Positions 36,966 through 47,037 are shown, counted from the stretch's first letter. The stretch is 64,000 bases of DNA from Acetofilamentum sp. (GCA_020720625.1 DYOH01000001.1:44654-108653), one strand, 5' to 3'. Made by a program: numbers and translations. Notes: generated by a model from the letters alone, not told the origin.

Positions 36966-38126
36966 ATGAAACGTGTTGTTGTAGGCCTGTCGGGAGGTGT
37001 TGATTCAAGTGTAGCTGCTTATTTGCTTAAAGAACAGGGATATGAAGTAATTGGCATATATATGCAAAATTGGCACGATACCACCGGCCTGCTATATGGC
37101 GATTGTGCCTGGACAGATGATGTGAACTTTGCCACTTTGGTTGCCAAAAGGCTAGAAATACCATTCTATAAGGTAGATTTAAGCCTTGAATATAAAAAAC
37201 GAGTGGTTGACTATATGTTTGCTGAATATGAAAAAGGCAGAACACCAAATCCGGATGTTTTATGCAACAGAGAAGTTAAGTTTGATTTGTTTGTAGAAGT
37301 TGCTCAAAAATATGCGGCCGATTATGTGGCAACGGGGCATTATGCCAGAATTGAAGCATGCGAAGGAAGTGGAATTTTTCGTTTGCTTGCAGGAGTAGAC
37401 AGAAACAAAGACCAGAGTTACTTTTTATGTCAGCTCAATCAGAAACAATTATCTGGTGCGCTCTTCCCGATTGGTCATTTGCAAAAGTACGAAGTTCGTG
37501 AAATTGCCACCAAATTGGGTTTGGCGACAGCACAACGAAAAGATTCTCAAGGTATTTGTTTTGTAGGTCAAGTAGATTTGCCATCTTTTCTGATGCAGCA
37601 GCTAAAACCTCGCGAAGGCGAAATAATAGAGATACCTTTAGATTTTCCACCTTATAGTATTGCATCCAATGGATTAGACGAATTATCGAAAGCCATTGTT
37701 TACAAGAAATCAGATGGCAAACTGGTTGGAAAGCACAGAGGAGCGCATTATTTTACCATTGGACAACGAAAAGGCCTTAATGTTGGTGGAAAAGCCGAAC
37801 CCTTATTTGTGATTGCAACGGATGTGAATGAAAATATTATCTATACCGGTCAAGGTCAAAACCATCCGGGATTGTTTCGAAAGGCTTTATTTATTGAAAA
37901 AAAGGATGAACATTGGGTACGACCCGATTTAAAACTTCGGCCAGAGCAAAGTATGATGGTATTATGCCGCATCAGATACCGACAGCCTTTGCAAAAGGCT
38001 CAAATTCTTTCAGGCGAAAATGGACTATATATTTTATTTGATGAGCCGCAGCGCGGAATAACATCCGGTCAATTCGCCGCCTGGTATATTGACGACGAAT
38101 TAATCGGTTCGGGCGTTATTCAGTGA
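36966..38126 (+). CDS. mnmA: tRNA-specific 2-thiouridylase
   Basis: 386 residues. MnmA makes s2U34 in the anticodons of tRNA-Lys(UUU), Glu and Gln using sulfur relayed from a cysteine desulfurase. The P-loop SGGVDSS is at 9-15, the first catalytic cysteine is Cys100 ([10 protein letters not shown]), the second Cys198 (GICFVG), and the central and C-terminal domains with [13 protein letters not shown] and QFAAWY are complete. It is about 1.5 kb upstream of two tRNA-Lys(UUU) genes, likely substrates. The last 11 nt overlap the convergent thioesterase gene. Confidence 0.97.
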   Translation: MKRVVVGLSGGVDSSVAAYLLKEQGYEVIGIYMQNWHDTTGLLYGDCAWTDDVNFATLVAKRLEIPFYKVDLSLEYKKRVVDYMFAEYEKGRTPNPDVLCNREVKFDLFVEVAQKYAADYVATGHYARIEACEGSGIFRLLAGVDRNKDQSYFLCQLNQKQLSGALFPIGHLQKYEVREIATKLGLATAQRKDSQGICFVGQVDLPSFLMQQLKPREGEIIEIPLDFPPYSIASNGLDELSKAIVYKKSDGKLVGKHRGAHYFTIGQRKGLNVGGKAEPLFVIATDVNENIIYTGQGQNHPGLFRKALFIEKKDEHWVRPDLKLRPEQSMMVLCRIRYRQPLQKAQILSGENGLYILFDEPQRGITSGQFAAWYIDDELIGSGVIQ

Positions 38127-38526
38127 AATAGGGTTGGAGCGCATCAATTAGTTCATGCGGTGGACGAATAGGGCGACGGCTTTTACCATCGATAAAAATT
38201 AAGGTAGCGTGCCCTTGGTTTATAAGTTCTCCCTCCTGATTAAACAAATTATAGTGAAACATCATTCTAACGCCGGGTAATTCTCTTACAGTTGTTTTTA
38301 TAGTTATTTCGTCGTCGTAATAAGCAGGCTTAATGTACCTTGAATGAATTTCGAGTACCGGCATAAATATGCCCTGTTTTTCTAATTCGCCATAAGGTAA
38401 GCCTAATCTGCGAATAAGTTCAGTGCGTCCAATTTCGTAGAATTCGGCATATTTTCCGTGATAAACATAGCCCATTTGATCGGTTTCGCTATATCTTATT
38501 CTTACTTTGGTTTCTCCAGAAATCAT
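38116..38526 (-). CDS. YbgC/FadM-type acyl-CoA thioesterase
   Basis: 136 residues, one hotdog fold. The start [26 protein letters not shown] holds the catalytic Asp (ETDQMG) and the YbgC/4-hydroxybenzoyl-CoA pattern, and PIRPPHELI ends it. It hydrolyses acyl-CoA thioesters; the chain length cannot be seen. It starts 2 nt after the dehydratase gene ends, so the two form an operon, and it overlaps mnmA by 11 nt at its 3' end. Confidence 0.92.
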   Translation of the reverse strand: MISGETKVRIRYSETDQMGYVYHGKYAEFYEIGRTELIRRLGLPYGELEKQGIFMPVLEIHSRYIKPAYYDDEITIKTTVRELPGVRMMFHYNLFNQEGELINQGHATLIFIDGKSRRPIRPPHELIDALQPYFTE

Positions 38527-38528
38527 AA

Positions 38529-39485
38529 TTAAAATGGTATTTTTGTTAAATCAATATTTCCACCCGAAAGAATTAAACCAATCTTTCGATTTTCAAATAT
38601 ACGTTTATTTTTTAAAACTACGGCAAAAACTACAGCGCTTGATGGCTCAATAATAATTTTCATTCTTTCCCAAATAAGTTTCATGGCATGAATAATTTCG
38701 GCATCGCTTACAGTAAATATATCTGTAACATATTGCATAATAATGGGATATGTTTTGTCGCCCAGAGAAGTAAGTAAACCATCGGCAATTGTATAAGGAT
38801 TTTCGGAAGCTATAAATTTATGTTCTTTAAAACTATTGAATGCATCATTTGCTCCTTCGGGCTCAGCTGCAAATACCAATGTTTTTGGCGAAAAATAGTG
38901 TGCTGCAAGCAAGGTTCCGCTTAATAAACCGCCGCCCCCAACTGGGCATACGATGGCATCCAGATTCGGAAAATCATCTATAAGTTCTTTGGCGGCTGTA
39001 GCTTGTGCTTCAATAATATCGTACATATTGTACGGGTGAATAACATGAGCACCGGTAAGTTTTACCACCTCATTTAGTTTTTCTTCTCTGGCAGCAAGCG
39101 TAGGTTTGCATAGGTATATTTTTCCGCCATAGTCTTTTACGGCATTTTGCTTTACCAGAGGAGCATTTTCGGGCATTACTATATGAGCATCAAAACCATG
39201 TACTTTGGCTGCCAGTGCAAGAGCCTGTGCATGATTTCCGGAACTATGGGTTGCCACAGCTTTTATGCCAGCATTTTTTTCAAGCAATTTTAAAATTGCA
39301 TTGCTCGCTCCACGATATTTAAAAGCACCTACTTTTTGGAAATTTTCGCACTTAAAAAAGAGCTCGGCATGGGCCAATTTATTTAGTAATTGCGAGCTTA
39401 ATACTGGAGTTCGATGTATAAATGGTCTAATTCTTTCGTGAGCTTGAAAAATATTTTCTTGAGAAGGAATTAATATTTCTTTCAT
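38529..39485 (-). CDS. threonine/serine dehydratase-like PLP enzyme
   Basis: 318 residues, fold type II PLP enzyme. The PLP lysine is in FKYRGASNA (about residue 57), the substrate-binding loop is THSSGNHAQA, the phosphate loop is PVGGGGLLSG and the closing motif is LSGGNID. The length without a regulatory ACT domain fits catabolic threonine dehydratase (TdcB-like) or serine racemase; the sequence does not decide between them. Its products, enamine and imine intermediates, are RidA substrates (ridA is at 15564). It is followed 2 nt later by the thioesterase gene. Confidence 0.92.
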   Translation of the reverse strand: MKEILIPSQENIFQAHERIRPFIHRTPVLSSQLLNKLAHAELFFKCENFQKVGAFKYRGASNAILKLLEKNAGIKAVATHSSGNHAQALALAAKVHGFDAHIVMPENAPLVKQNAVKDYGGKIYLCKPTLAAREEKLNEVVKLTGAHVIHPYNMYDIIEAQATAAKELIDDFPNLDAIVCPVGGGGLLSGTLLAAHYFSPKTLVFAAEPEGANDAFNSFKEHKFIASENPYTIADGLLTSLGDKTYPIIMQYVTDIFTVSDAEIIHAMKLIWERMKIIIEPSSAVVFAVVLKNKRIFENRKIGLILSGGNIDLTKIPF

Positions 39486-39562
39486 TTTTAGATAATTAAA
39501 TTGATAAATAAATGAATCAGTAAAATTAATCGGAATTTTCTTAAAAAAAAATGCAACTCAGG

Positions 39563-39593
39563 TTTGGAGATTAAAATAAAGAATCTATCTTTG
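39563..39593 (+). promoter_or_regulatory. promoter of the tRNA-Lys genes
   Basis: TTTG (39563-39566), a 19-nt spacer and TATCTTTG (39586-39593), a perfect TAnnTTTG. It is 27 nt before the first tRNA gene, the placing expected of a tRNA operon leader. Confidence 0.75.
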
Positions 39594-39620
39594 CAACGCT
39601 TTTCGAAAAAAATACGAAAT

Positions 39621-39693
39621 GACTCGCTAGCTCAGTAGGTAGAGCACATGCCTTTTAAGCATGGGGTCCTGGGTTCGAATCCCAGGCGGGTCA
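39621..39693 (+). tRNA. tRNA-Lys (UUU), first copy
   Basis: 73 nt. The acceptor stem GACTCGC / GCGGGTC (one G-T pair), D arm with AGTAGGTA, anticodon stem CATGC / GCATG with loop CTTTTAA (anticodon TTT, Lys) and T arm with TTCGAAT fold as a standard cloverleaf. The CCA end is not encoded; the discriminator is A39693. It is likely modified at U34 by MnmA. Confidence 0.97.
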
Positions 39694-39711
39694 CATTTGT
39701 CGAAAAGCATC

Positions 39712-39784
39712 GACTCGCTAGCTCAGTAGGTAGAGCACATGCCTTTTAAGCATGGGGTCCTGGGTTCGAATCCCAGGCGGGTCA
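39712..39784 (+). tRNA. tRNA-Lys (UUU), second copy
   Basis: Identical over all 73 nt to the copy at 39621-39693, separated from it by 18 nt. Recent duplication or gene conversion explains the identity. A strong terminator follows directly. Confidence 0.97.
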
Positions 39785-39787
39785 CAA

Positions 39788-39816
39788 GTCGATAAGTTTC
39801 TTATCGGCTTTTTTTT
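39788..39816 (+). terminator. terminator of the tRNA-Lys pair
   Basis: A 9-bp stem GTCGATAAG / CTTATCGGC (one G-T pair) with a TTT loop is followed by eight T residues, 3 nt after the second tRNA. It is a textbook intrinsic terminator. Confidence 0.92.
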
Positions 39817-39823
39817 ATTTCTA

Positions 39824-39854
39824 TTTGAAAAAGCAACTTCTTTTCTTACTTTTA
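39824..39854 (+). promoter_or_regulatory. promoter of the first TonB receptor gene
   Basis: TTTG (39824-39827), a 19-nt spacer and TACTTTTA (39847-39854), one mismatch to TAnnTTTG. It is 33 nt before the ATG at 39888, just after the tRNA terminator. Confidence 0.55.
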
Positions 39855-39887
39855 CATCATCAAAGCAACACTTAATAATTACCAAAA

Positions 39888-42275
39888 ATGATGAAAAGAT
39901 TTCTTATCCTCGTTTTCGCGACATTTTTGTCGGGCTACGCTGTATCACAAAATTATACGATTAGTGGTTTTATTTCGGATGCCGGAACCGGCGAACGATT
40001 GGTGAGTGCCACAGTTTACGACGCGAATACTCTAAAGGGCAGTATATCAAATAACTACGGCTTTTTTAGTCTTACCCTTCCTGCCGGAAAAGTGAAATTT
40101 GTAGTTTCATACGTGGGATATTCTGCTTATTCTCAGGAAATTGAATTAAAAGCCAATGTGCAATTAAATGTAGCCATCGAAATGTCTACAGAGCTCGAAG
40201 AAGTGGTGGTTACCGAAAACAAGATTGAAAAACATGTAGAAAGCACCGAAATGAGCGTAGTAGAGCTGCAAATAAAATCAATTAATACACTTCCTGTGTT
40301 GCTAGGCGAAGTTGATGTGATGAAAACAATACAGCTATTGCCGGGTGTGCAGTCGGGAAACGAGGGAACAAGCGGAATTTATGTGCGTGGGGGTGGGCCC
40401 GACCAAAATCTTATTTTACTCGATGGAGTTCCTGTTTATAATGCAAATCATTTGTTTGGTTTTTTTAGTGTTTTTAATGCTGATGCCATTTCAAATATTA
40501 AGTTGATAAAGGGTGGATTTCCTGCTCGCTATGGCGGTAGGCTGTCGTCGGTAATTGATATTAAGATGAAGGAAGGAAATCAGAAAGAAATTGCCGGGGA
40601 TGCCACAGTGGGATTAATTGCCACTAAGTTGACTCTCGAAGGTCCAATCATTAAAGATAAAACATCTTTTATTATCTCTGCAAGAAGAACTTATATCGAT
40701 TTGCTAATTCAGCCATTTATTGCTGCGGCAGCGCTCACAGAGGGGGTTATTGTTAATGCCGGATACTTTTTTCAGGATTTTAATTTTAAAGTAAATCATA
40801 AGTTTTCTGAACGTAATCGTTTATACTTGAGTGCTTATACCGGAAAAGACCGCTTATATGCCAAGACCACAGAGTTGTGGGATGGCTCTGTTTATAAATA
40901 CAATTTTGGTATTCAATGGGGAAATATTACATCTACCTTACGCTGGAATTATGTATTTAGCAATAAATTATTTTCTAATACTACCTTGACTTACAGTAAT
41001 TATACCTTCGAAACCCCACTGGAATATTATTTCAAAGAAAAAATTAACGATGTATTTCAAACGGAGTCTTTTATTTTGAATTTTGCATCAGGCATACGGG
41101 ATTACGCAATAAATGTTGATTTTGATTATATTCCATCCCCAAACCACTATATCAGGTTTGGTGCAAGCAATATCTACCATATTTTTAAGCCAGGGGTAAA
41201 TATTATTAAACAAACTTCGGCATATACCGAAGCCGACTTGGATACAACATTCGGAAATGCCGATATATTTGCTAACGAATATGGATTTTATTTTGAAGAC
41301 GAATTTTCTTTGTTCTCGAATGCCTTAAAAGTTAATGCAGGATTAAGAATGAATGGTTTTTATGTGAAAGGCAAAGATTATCAGTCGTTTGAACCAAGAA
41401 TTTCGGCTCGTCAAAGAATCACCAGAAATTTATCTGTAAAAGCTGCCTATAGCCGGATGAGCCAATATTTACATTTGCTAACATCCAGTACCATTGGCCT
41501 GCCAACGGATTTGTGGGTTCCGGTTACAGATTCTATTCCTCCACAATTTTCGCAGCAATATGCATTAGGAATTTTTTATAATTTTCTCGACAAATACGCT
41601 GTGAGTGTAGAAGGATTTTACAAAAGCATGCACAATTTGATTGAATATAAGGACGGTGCCGATTATTTTAGTCAGAATACAAATTGGGAAAAGAAAATTG
41701 AAATTGGAGACGGGGAAGCCTATGGAATGGAATTTTTTGTAGAGAAAAAACTAGGTAAAACTACCGGATGGATTGGCTATACACTATCATGGAGCACCCG
41801 ACAATTCGAAAATGTGAATTTTGGAAAAGAATTTCCATACAAGTACGACCGCAGACATGATGTAAGTTTTGTACTTACCCATAAATTTAGCGAGCGAATA
41901 GATTTTGGTCTTACATGGATTTATGGTTCAGGTAATACAACCACACTTTCGCTGGAAAAATATATGGCCGGCGGATATTCCAATTACGATTACTATATCA
42001 ACCAAAGCTACTTTGAACCCATTGTGGTCGACTATTACGAGTCGCGAAACAGTTATCGGATGCCGGCATACCACCGTTTGGATTTGAACGTAAATTTCTC
42101 TAAAAAAGTAAAATATGGTACACAGATTATCAGTATAGGTGCCTATAATGTGTATAACCGTAAAAATCCTATGTTTTTAAATCTGGAGTACAGTAATGCG
42201 AGCAAGCAATTCAATTTGGTTCAGTATAGTTTTTTCCCCATAATTCCGTCTATTAGTTATAGAATAACTTTTTAA
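39888..42275 (+). CDS. TonB-dependent receptor with carboxypeptidase-like N-domain
   Basis: 795 residues. A signal peptide (about 1-20), a carboxypeptidase-regulatory-like beta domain (about 22-105, YTISGFISDAGTGERLVSAT), a plug (about 115-230; LPGVQSGNEGTSGIYVRGGG, LLDGVPVYNANHLFG) and a beta-barrel ending in an aromatic residue (SISYRITF). It lacks a visible SusD partner; instead it is followed 10 nt later by a DUF4249 lipoprotein, a pairing common in Bacteroidota. It should carry an unknown substrate across the outer membrane using TonB energy. Confidence 0.93.
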   Translation: MMKRFLILVFATFLSGYAVSQNYTISGFISDAGTGERLVSATVYDANTLKGSISNNYGFFSLTLPAGKVKFVVSYVGYSAYSQEIELKANVQLNVAIEMSTELEEVVVTENKIEKHVESTEMSVVELQIKSINTLPVLLGEVDVMKTIQLLPGVQSGNEGTSGIYVRGGGPDQNLILLDGVPVYNANHLFGFFSVFNADAISNIKLIKGGFPARYGGRLSSVIDIKMKEGNQKEIAGDATVGLIATKLTLEGPIIKDKTSFIISARRTYIDLLIQPFIAAAALTEGVIVNAGYFFQDFNFKVNHKFSERNRLYLSAYTGKDRLYAKTTELWDGSVYKYNFGIQWGNITSTLRWNYVFSNKLFSNTTLTYSNYTFETPLEYYFKEKINDVFQTESFILNFASGIRDYAINVDFDYIPSPNHYIRFGASNIYHIFKPGVNIIKQTSAYTEADLDTTFGNADIFANEYGFYFEDEFSLFSNALKVNAGLRMNGFYVKGKDYQSFEPRISARQRITRNLSVKAAYSRMSQYLHLLTSSTIGLPTDLWVPVTDSIPPQFSQQYALGIFYNFLDKYAVSVEGFYKSMHNLIEYKDGADYFSQNTNWEKKIEIGDGEAYGMEFFVEKKLGKTTGWIGYTLSWSTRQFENVNFGKEFPYKYDRRHDVSFVLTHKFSERIDFGLTWIYGSGNTTTLSLEKYMAGGYSNYDYYINQSYFEPIVVDYYESRNSYRMPAYHRLDLNVNFSKKVKYGTQIISIGAYNVYNRKNPMFLNLEYSNASKQFNLVQYSFFPIIPSISYRITF

Positions 42276-42285
42276 AAATCAGGCA

Positions 42286-43263
42286 ATGAAAACAACATTA
42301 AGAATTATATATCTGGCTATTTTACTCTCTGCAATGACAAATCAGGCATGTAGAAAAATAATTCCCACAGACATAGAGACAAAAGATAAAAAAATTGTAA
42401 TGAACGGACTTATTTCACCTTCGGGAATAGAAGTGCGTGCAAGTCTTAGTTTAGGATTAAATGATATAAGCAACGCAATAGAATATATCAACGATGCCGA
42501 AATGGTACTTTATAAAAATGATGAAGCTTTGGCGGTAATGGTGCGAAATAAATTCGATGATAAAGGTTTATATTATGTGCCTTATTTTACGCCGGAAATA
42601 GGCGTAGAGTACACTGTAAAAATTGAAAAATCGCCATATCAGAGTATTTCTGCCTCCAGCTATATTCCCGAAACAGTAAAGATAGATACAATTACTTATT
42701 TTAAAGAAACTGTTGCAGAAATTGGCTATACTTTTCTGGTATATTCGTTTTACCTTACCATAGACGATCCCAAAGAAACCGAGAATTATTATTTTATTGC
42801 TGACACTTCTGTGGTATATGATTATTATTATGATACATACTTGGAGAAAGACACCATGGTTCAAACTCAACAGGCAATTTACTTGCAATCTACAGATCCG
42901 GTTTTTGAAGGTGAAACAGAATATGCAGAATATTTATTATTTTCGGATGAAACCTTTAATGGCCAGAAACGCTCCTTGAAGGTGAGTATTGATGAGTGGG
43001 CATTCTCTGGAGATACTATTGATATGAAGTTTTATCTCTATTCCATTACCAAGGAGTATTATTTATTTCTAAAAAGCAGAGCCTTACAGTTGCAGCAAGA
43101 CGAAATTTCCAGATTACTGGGGGCTACTCCAGTACAAATTTTTTCGAATGTTGAAAATGGCTTCGGGTATTTTGGTGGACAAAATTATAGTACGAAATCT
43201 ATTGAGTTAGATGGAATGGAGAATAACTCTAAATATAAAAATATAGCAAAAAGGAAAGAATAA
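42286..43263 (+). CDS. DUF4249 family putative outer-membrane lipoprotein
   Basis: 325 residues. A signal sequence with a Cys at about 22 (MTNQACRK) is a possible but imperfect lipobox. The mature part starts with IVMNGLISPSGIEVRASLSLG and has the DUF4249 pattern of beta-rich domains with Tyr/Asp pairs (YYFIADTSVVYDYYYD). DUF4249 proteins usually follow TonB-dependent receptors of this type, as here with a 10-nt gap, and probably help to capture or deliver their substrate. An inverted repeat follows its stop codon. Confidence 0.82.
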   Translation: MKTTLRIIYLAILLSAMTNQACRKIIPTDIETKDKKIVMNGLISPSGIEVRASLSLGLNDISNAIEYINDAEMVLYKNDEALAVMVRNKFDDKGLYYVPYFTPEIGVEYTVKIEKSPYQSISASSYIPETVKIDTITYFKETVAEIGYTFLVYSFYLTIDDPKETENYYFIADTSVVYDYYYDTYLEKDTMVQTQQAIYLQSTDPVFEGETEYAEYLLFSDETFNGQKRSLKVSIDEWAFSGDTIDMKFYLYSITKEYYLFLKSRALQLQQDEISRLLGATPVQIFSNVENGFGYFGGQNYSTKSIELDGMENNSKYKNIAKRKE

Positions 43264-43299
43264 ACACGCCTCTTGTGCGTTATGAAGATAATCTATAAG

Positions 43300-43337
43300 A
43301 ACTTAATATTTTACATTATATTCTATATTAAGTTTTT
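43300..43337 (+). terminator. hairpin terminator after the DUF4249 gene
   Basis: A perfect 10-bp stem AACTTAATAT / ATATTAAGTT, with a 15-nt loop and a following TTT, starts 37 nt after the stop codon. The stem is AT-rich and so weak, but the position suits a transcript end before the thioredoxin gene. Confidence 0.55.
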
Positions 43338-43456
43338 ATGAATTATTGCTTACAGCACCTAATGTAAGGGATAATGCAAAATAAGATATTTTAATTACAT
43401 TAGCCTCTGCAAAAAATAGAGCAGAATATAGTTTAGAACATAAAACAGCAAAAAAT

Positions 43457-44569
43457 ATGAAAAATGGCTTGAGAAAAACAGGTGTACTTATCTTTACAAT
43501 GATACTTGCATCGATATACGTGTTTGCGCAGAAGGAAAATGTAAAAATAGAGGCATATTTTAAGAATAATATCAGCAACGAAATTTCCCAGTATACTTTA
43601 GAAGATATAATCAGTCAGCAGGCATTATCAGCCGGAAATATTGCCAATAACTCAATGACTATTGCTTTAGAACTGGATGAGCCGGGTTTTTACAGATTGG
43701 CATTTTCGCAAAATCTGTATTTGTTATTAGCTATTCATCCCGGGTTAGAAATGAAAATTGTGGTTGATATGGAAAATTTTCTTGAGCCTGTGATTACCGG
43801 AAGTAAAGAAAATGCCGATTTTTACAAGGAAATAGCTGCCATTAGCGTGGTTTCTGTCATTGAGGATAGTATCGAATTTGTTTTTAACTCAAATTATGGA
43901 GTAAACGATACTTTAGCAGCTCAGGCAGTAATGCAATACCAATTACTGGAGATGCAGAAAAGATTAAGTATGCAGAATTTTATTAAGAATAATCCCGGAT
44001 ATTTGGTTTCATTGTATTTTATTGAGCAGTTGTCGATTGAAGAAGATTACGATATTTTTAAACTTTTGGCAGATTCATTGACACAAAAATATCCAAACAA
44101 TGAATTTGTTATCAATCTAAAAACCAGAGTCGAGAAAGAGTCGCGATTGGCAGTAGGAAGTATTGCCCCCGATATTAAACTGCTAAACCCCGATGGAAAA
44201 GAAGTGGCACTATCTTCGTTGCGTGGAAAATATGTATTAATAGACTTCTGGGCAGCTTGGTGCGGGCCTTGTCGCCGCGAAAGCCCTAATTTGGTAAGTC
44301 TTTATGAAAAATATAATCAAAGAGGCTTCGAAATATTTAGTGTTTCGCTTGATCAGAGTCGCGAAGCCTGGCTTAAGGCCATAGAAGACGATAACCTGAG
44401 TAAATGGACACATGTTAGTGATTTAAAATACTGGCAATCGGAAGCGGCCAAAGATTATGGCGTTGAAGGTATTCCTTTTACAGTTTTGCTCGACAAAGAA
44501 GGACGCATTATTGCCAAAAGACTTAGAGGGCAGGATTTATTGGATAAAATGTCGGAACTACTTGATTAG
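43457..44569 (+). CDS. TlpA-like thioredoxin-fold lipoprotein or periplasmic protein
   Basis: 370 residues. A signal peptide (about 1-25, ending VFAQ) leads an N-terminal domain of unknown type (about 26-230, as in DUF4369-like Bacteroidota thiol oxidoreductases) and a C-terminal thioredoxin fold (about 235-370) with the active site WCGPC (268-272) and cis-Pro in GIPFTVL. TlpA/ResA-like proteins reduce periplasmic disulfides. The gene lies 5 nt upstream of a second TonB receptor, so it may assist folding or substrate reduction there. Confidence 0.9.
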   Translation: MKNGLRKTGVLIFTMILASIYVFAQKENVKIEAYFKNNISNEISQYTLEDIISQQALSAGNIANNSMTIALELDEPGFYRLAFSQNLYLLLAIHPGLEMKIVVDMENFLEPVITGSKENADFYKEIAAISVVSVIEDSIEFVFNSNYGVNDTLAAQAVMQYQLLEMQKRLSMQNFIKNNPGYLVSLYFIEQLSIEEDYDIFKLLADSLTQKYPNNEFVINLKTRVEKESRLAVGSIAPDIKLLNPDGKEVALSSLRGKYVLIDFWAAWCGPCRRESPNLVSLYEKYNQRGFEIFSVSLDQSREAWLKAIEDDNLSKWTHVSDLKYWQSEAAKDYGVEGIPFTVLLDKEGRIIAKRLRGQDLLDKMSELLD

Positions 44570-44574
44570 TTAAA

Positions 44575-46995
44575 ATGAAGAGCCTAGTGCTGATTATCAG
44601 TTTTTTTCTTGCTTTTTCTTCCATATCAGCTCAGAATATAATTGTTAAAGGGATTGTTACTGACCAAGGTAAGCAATCCCTTCCGTTTGTGAATGTTTAC
44701 ATCAGAAACACAGCCATTGGTACAATCACGGACCAAAAAGGACGCTTTGCAATATCCGTCCCCGCAGAAAAATTTCCGCTGACGCTTCAATTTTCGCGTA
44801 TTTCGTATCAATCAGAAACAATTCAAATATCATCTATTACTGAAAATTCTGATTTAGAAGTATCATTATTGCTTATTTCGAGCGAATTAGAAGAAGTAAA
44901 TGTTTCAAGTTTACATTTTAGAGCAAGAACTATACAGAGCATTACCCCAAAACTTGGCACAGTTCAAACATCAGCATCATCCGGAGAGATTGAGAATTTG
45001 ATTAAAACTTTGCCTGGTGTGTTTAGCGGAAACAGCATGAGCTATCAGTATTCCGTTAGAGGCGGTAATTACGACGAAAATCTTGTGTATATAAATGGAA
45101 TTGAAATGATGCGCCCACAATTGGTGCAAAACAGTCAGAACGAAGGAATTAGCTTTATAAACGCTAATCTGGTTGGGGCTATTTTTTTTTCTGCCGGTGG
45201 CTTCGATGCCGAATATGGAGATAAACTATCATCGGTGCTTGATATTCGCTATGAAAAGCCACGAGCCCTAAACTACTCATTTCAGGCCGGACTTTTGGGG
45301 GGTACATATTGGTATAAGCAACGTGTTTCCGATAGATTGGCTTTAATGAGCGCATTAAGATACAGAAATACAAAATATTTAAGTAAATTTTTGCCTGAAA
45401 AAGGCGATTACTTTCCCCAATCTTTTGATTTTCAGAATTTAATATATTGGAATTTTTCCAGGAATTGGCTTTTAGAGTTTTTCAATTACACTTCATCGAA
45501 CAGTTATCTGTTTCAGCCAAAAGAAAGAAAATCCGATTTTGGAACTATACAAGAAGCTTACAATATCAATATATATTTTGACGGAAGCGAGCAGAATAAA
45601 TATCTAAATCTGATGAATGCCATTACATTTCGCCACCAAAAGAACGCACTAAAGCTTGATTTTGCTTTTATTTCCAATAACCTTAAGGAATCATTAAATC
45701 AAGACATTATGGCGCAATATTGGCTCAACGAATTAGATAAGGAACTTGGGAGCGAAACATTGGGCGATAGTTTGTTGAATTTGGGAGTTGGAACAAGTCT
45801 TAATCATTTGCGAAATAGTTTATTTGCCAATTTATATACTTTTCAGTCTAATACAGCCTTTATTAAAGACAATTTGATTTTAAAAGCCGGCGTTACGTTC
45901 CGAAAAGAATATTTTATTTCCGATTATAATACTTGGGAAATGATAGACTCAGCGGGCTACAGCTTGCCCGATATGTCAGACCAATTGGCGCTATCCTACA
46001 GTAATAGCTATAGTGTTGATATTGAGCAATTTCGTGTGCAAGGATATTTGCATAGTGAATATGCTGAAAATATTTCGTGGGGTAGATTAATTTTGGCAGC
46101 CGGCCTGCGTTACCACCAGTTAAAATGGCATTCAAAGCCCATTATAAGCCCACGCCTGCGATTGGCCATAAATCCTGAAGCTTGGCCGCAAGCAGTTTTC
46201 CGTGTGTCGGCAGGCTTATATTATCAACCGGCATTTTATAGAGAAATAATAAATCTCAATGGAGAGTTGAATAATAAGCTCCGCGCACAACAATCAATAC
46301 ACCTTGTTTTTGGAAGCGATATAAAACTTAATATTTGGAGTAGGCCATTTTTACTTACAAGCGAATTGTATTATAAAATAATGCCTTATGTGTATATTTA
46401 TGAAGTAAATAATTTAAAAATAGACTATTATCCCAATCAAGAGGCCGGCGCTTATGCTTACGGAGCAGATATAAAATTAAGTGGAGAATTTGTTCCGGGC
46501 ATGGAGTCGTGGTTTAGTATCTCGTATTTAAAAACTGCCGAAAACATACTGAATGATGGTCATGGGAATATTTATAGGCCAATGGATCAACGTATTACGG
46601 CGCATATTTTTTTTCAGGATTATTTACCTGGAAATGAGAGTTATAAAGTAAATCTGAATTTTAATTTTGGAAGCGGCTTACCTTATGGACCACCACATTT
46701 TCCGAGATTTATGTCAACCGGACGTATGCCATTTTACGAACAACTTGATTTGGGAATCAGTAAAAAAATAGAGCGAAACAAATATTCGAAAACCCGTTCA
46801 CATTTTTTGTATAAAAATATTTGGTTAAGTGCAGAAGTATATAATTTATTCGATGCCAATAACGTAATTGGTTATTATTGGGTAAATGTGGCGCCTAACC
46901 AAGCCTTGCTATATAATTCTATCAGCCAGTTGTATCCGGTACCAAATTATGCTGTGGGAAGAATGTTTAATGTAAAAATGCAAATTGAATTTTAA
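44575..46995 (+). CDS. TonB-dependent receptor with carboxypeptidase-like N-domain
   Basis: 806 residues: signal peptide (about 1-19), carboxypeptidase-like domain (about 22-105; VKGIVTDQGKQSLPFVNVYI), plug (about 125-230; LPGVFSGNSMSYQYSVRGGN, NGIEMMRPQLVQNS) and barrel ending MQIEF. It follows the thioredoxin gene by 5 nt. It shows the same overall plan as the receptor at 39888 but with low identity in the barrel, so the two probably import different substrates. No SusD-like gene is nearby. Confidence 0.92.
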   Translation: MKSLVLIISFFLAFSSISAQNIIVKGIVTDQGKQSLPFVNVYIRNTAIGTITDQKGRFAISVPAEKFPLTLQFSRISYQSETIQISSITENSDLEVSLLLISSELEEVNVSSLHFRARTIQSITPKLGTVQTSASSGEIENLIKTLPGVFSGNSMSYQYSVRGGNYDENLVYINGIEMMRPQLVQNSQNEGISFINANLVGAIFFSAGGFDAEYGDKLSSVLDIRYEKPRALNYSFQAGLLGGTYWYKQRVSDRLALMSALRYRNTKYLSKFLPEKGDYFPQSFDFQNLIYWNFSRNWLLEFFNYTSSNSYLFQPKERKSDFGTIQEAYNINIYFDGSEQNKYLNLMNAITFRHQKNALKLDFAFISNNLKESLNQDIMAQYWLNELDKELGSETLGDSLLNLGVGTSLNHLRNSLFANLYTFQSNTAFIKDNLILKAGVTFRKEYFISDYNTWEMIDSAGYSLPDMSDQLALSYSNSYSVDIEQFRVQGYLHSEYAENISWGRLILAAGLRYHQLKWHSKPIISPRLRLAINPEAWPQAVFRVSAGLYYQPAFYREIINLNGELNNKLRAQQSIHLVFGSDIKLNIWSRPFLLTSELYYKIMPYVYIYEVNNLKIDYYPNQEAGAYAYGADIKLSGEFVPGMESWFSISYLKTAENILNDGHGNIYRPMDQRITAHIFFQDYLPGNESYKVNLNFNFGSGLPYGPPHFPRFMSTGRMPFYEQLDLGISKKIERNKYSKTRSHFLYKNIWLSAEVYNLFDANNVIGYYWVNVAPNQALLYNSISQLYPVPNYAVGRMFNVKMQIEF

Positions 46996-47014
46996 ATAAA
47001 AGCCAAATTTTTAT

Positions 47015-47022
47015 TATATTTG
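47015..47022 (+). promoter_or_regulatory. possible -7 element before the unknown gene at 47038
   Basis: TATATTTG, a perfect TAnnTTTG, 15 nt before the ATG at 47038. The -33 position has only a TTAA, so the promoter is weakly supported. Confidence 0.35.
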
Positions 47023-47037
47023 ACAAAAACCAGATAC

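Noticed and set aside
39752-39964. Small coding frame across the second tRNA and the following promoter
   Set aside because: It overlaps the tRNA, terminator and promoter and has no family resemblance.
39888-46995. Sus-type polysaccharide utilisation locus
   Set aside because: The two receptors have no SusD-like partner and no glycoside hydrolases lie nearby.
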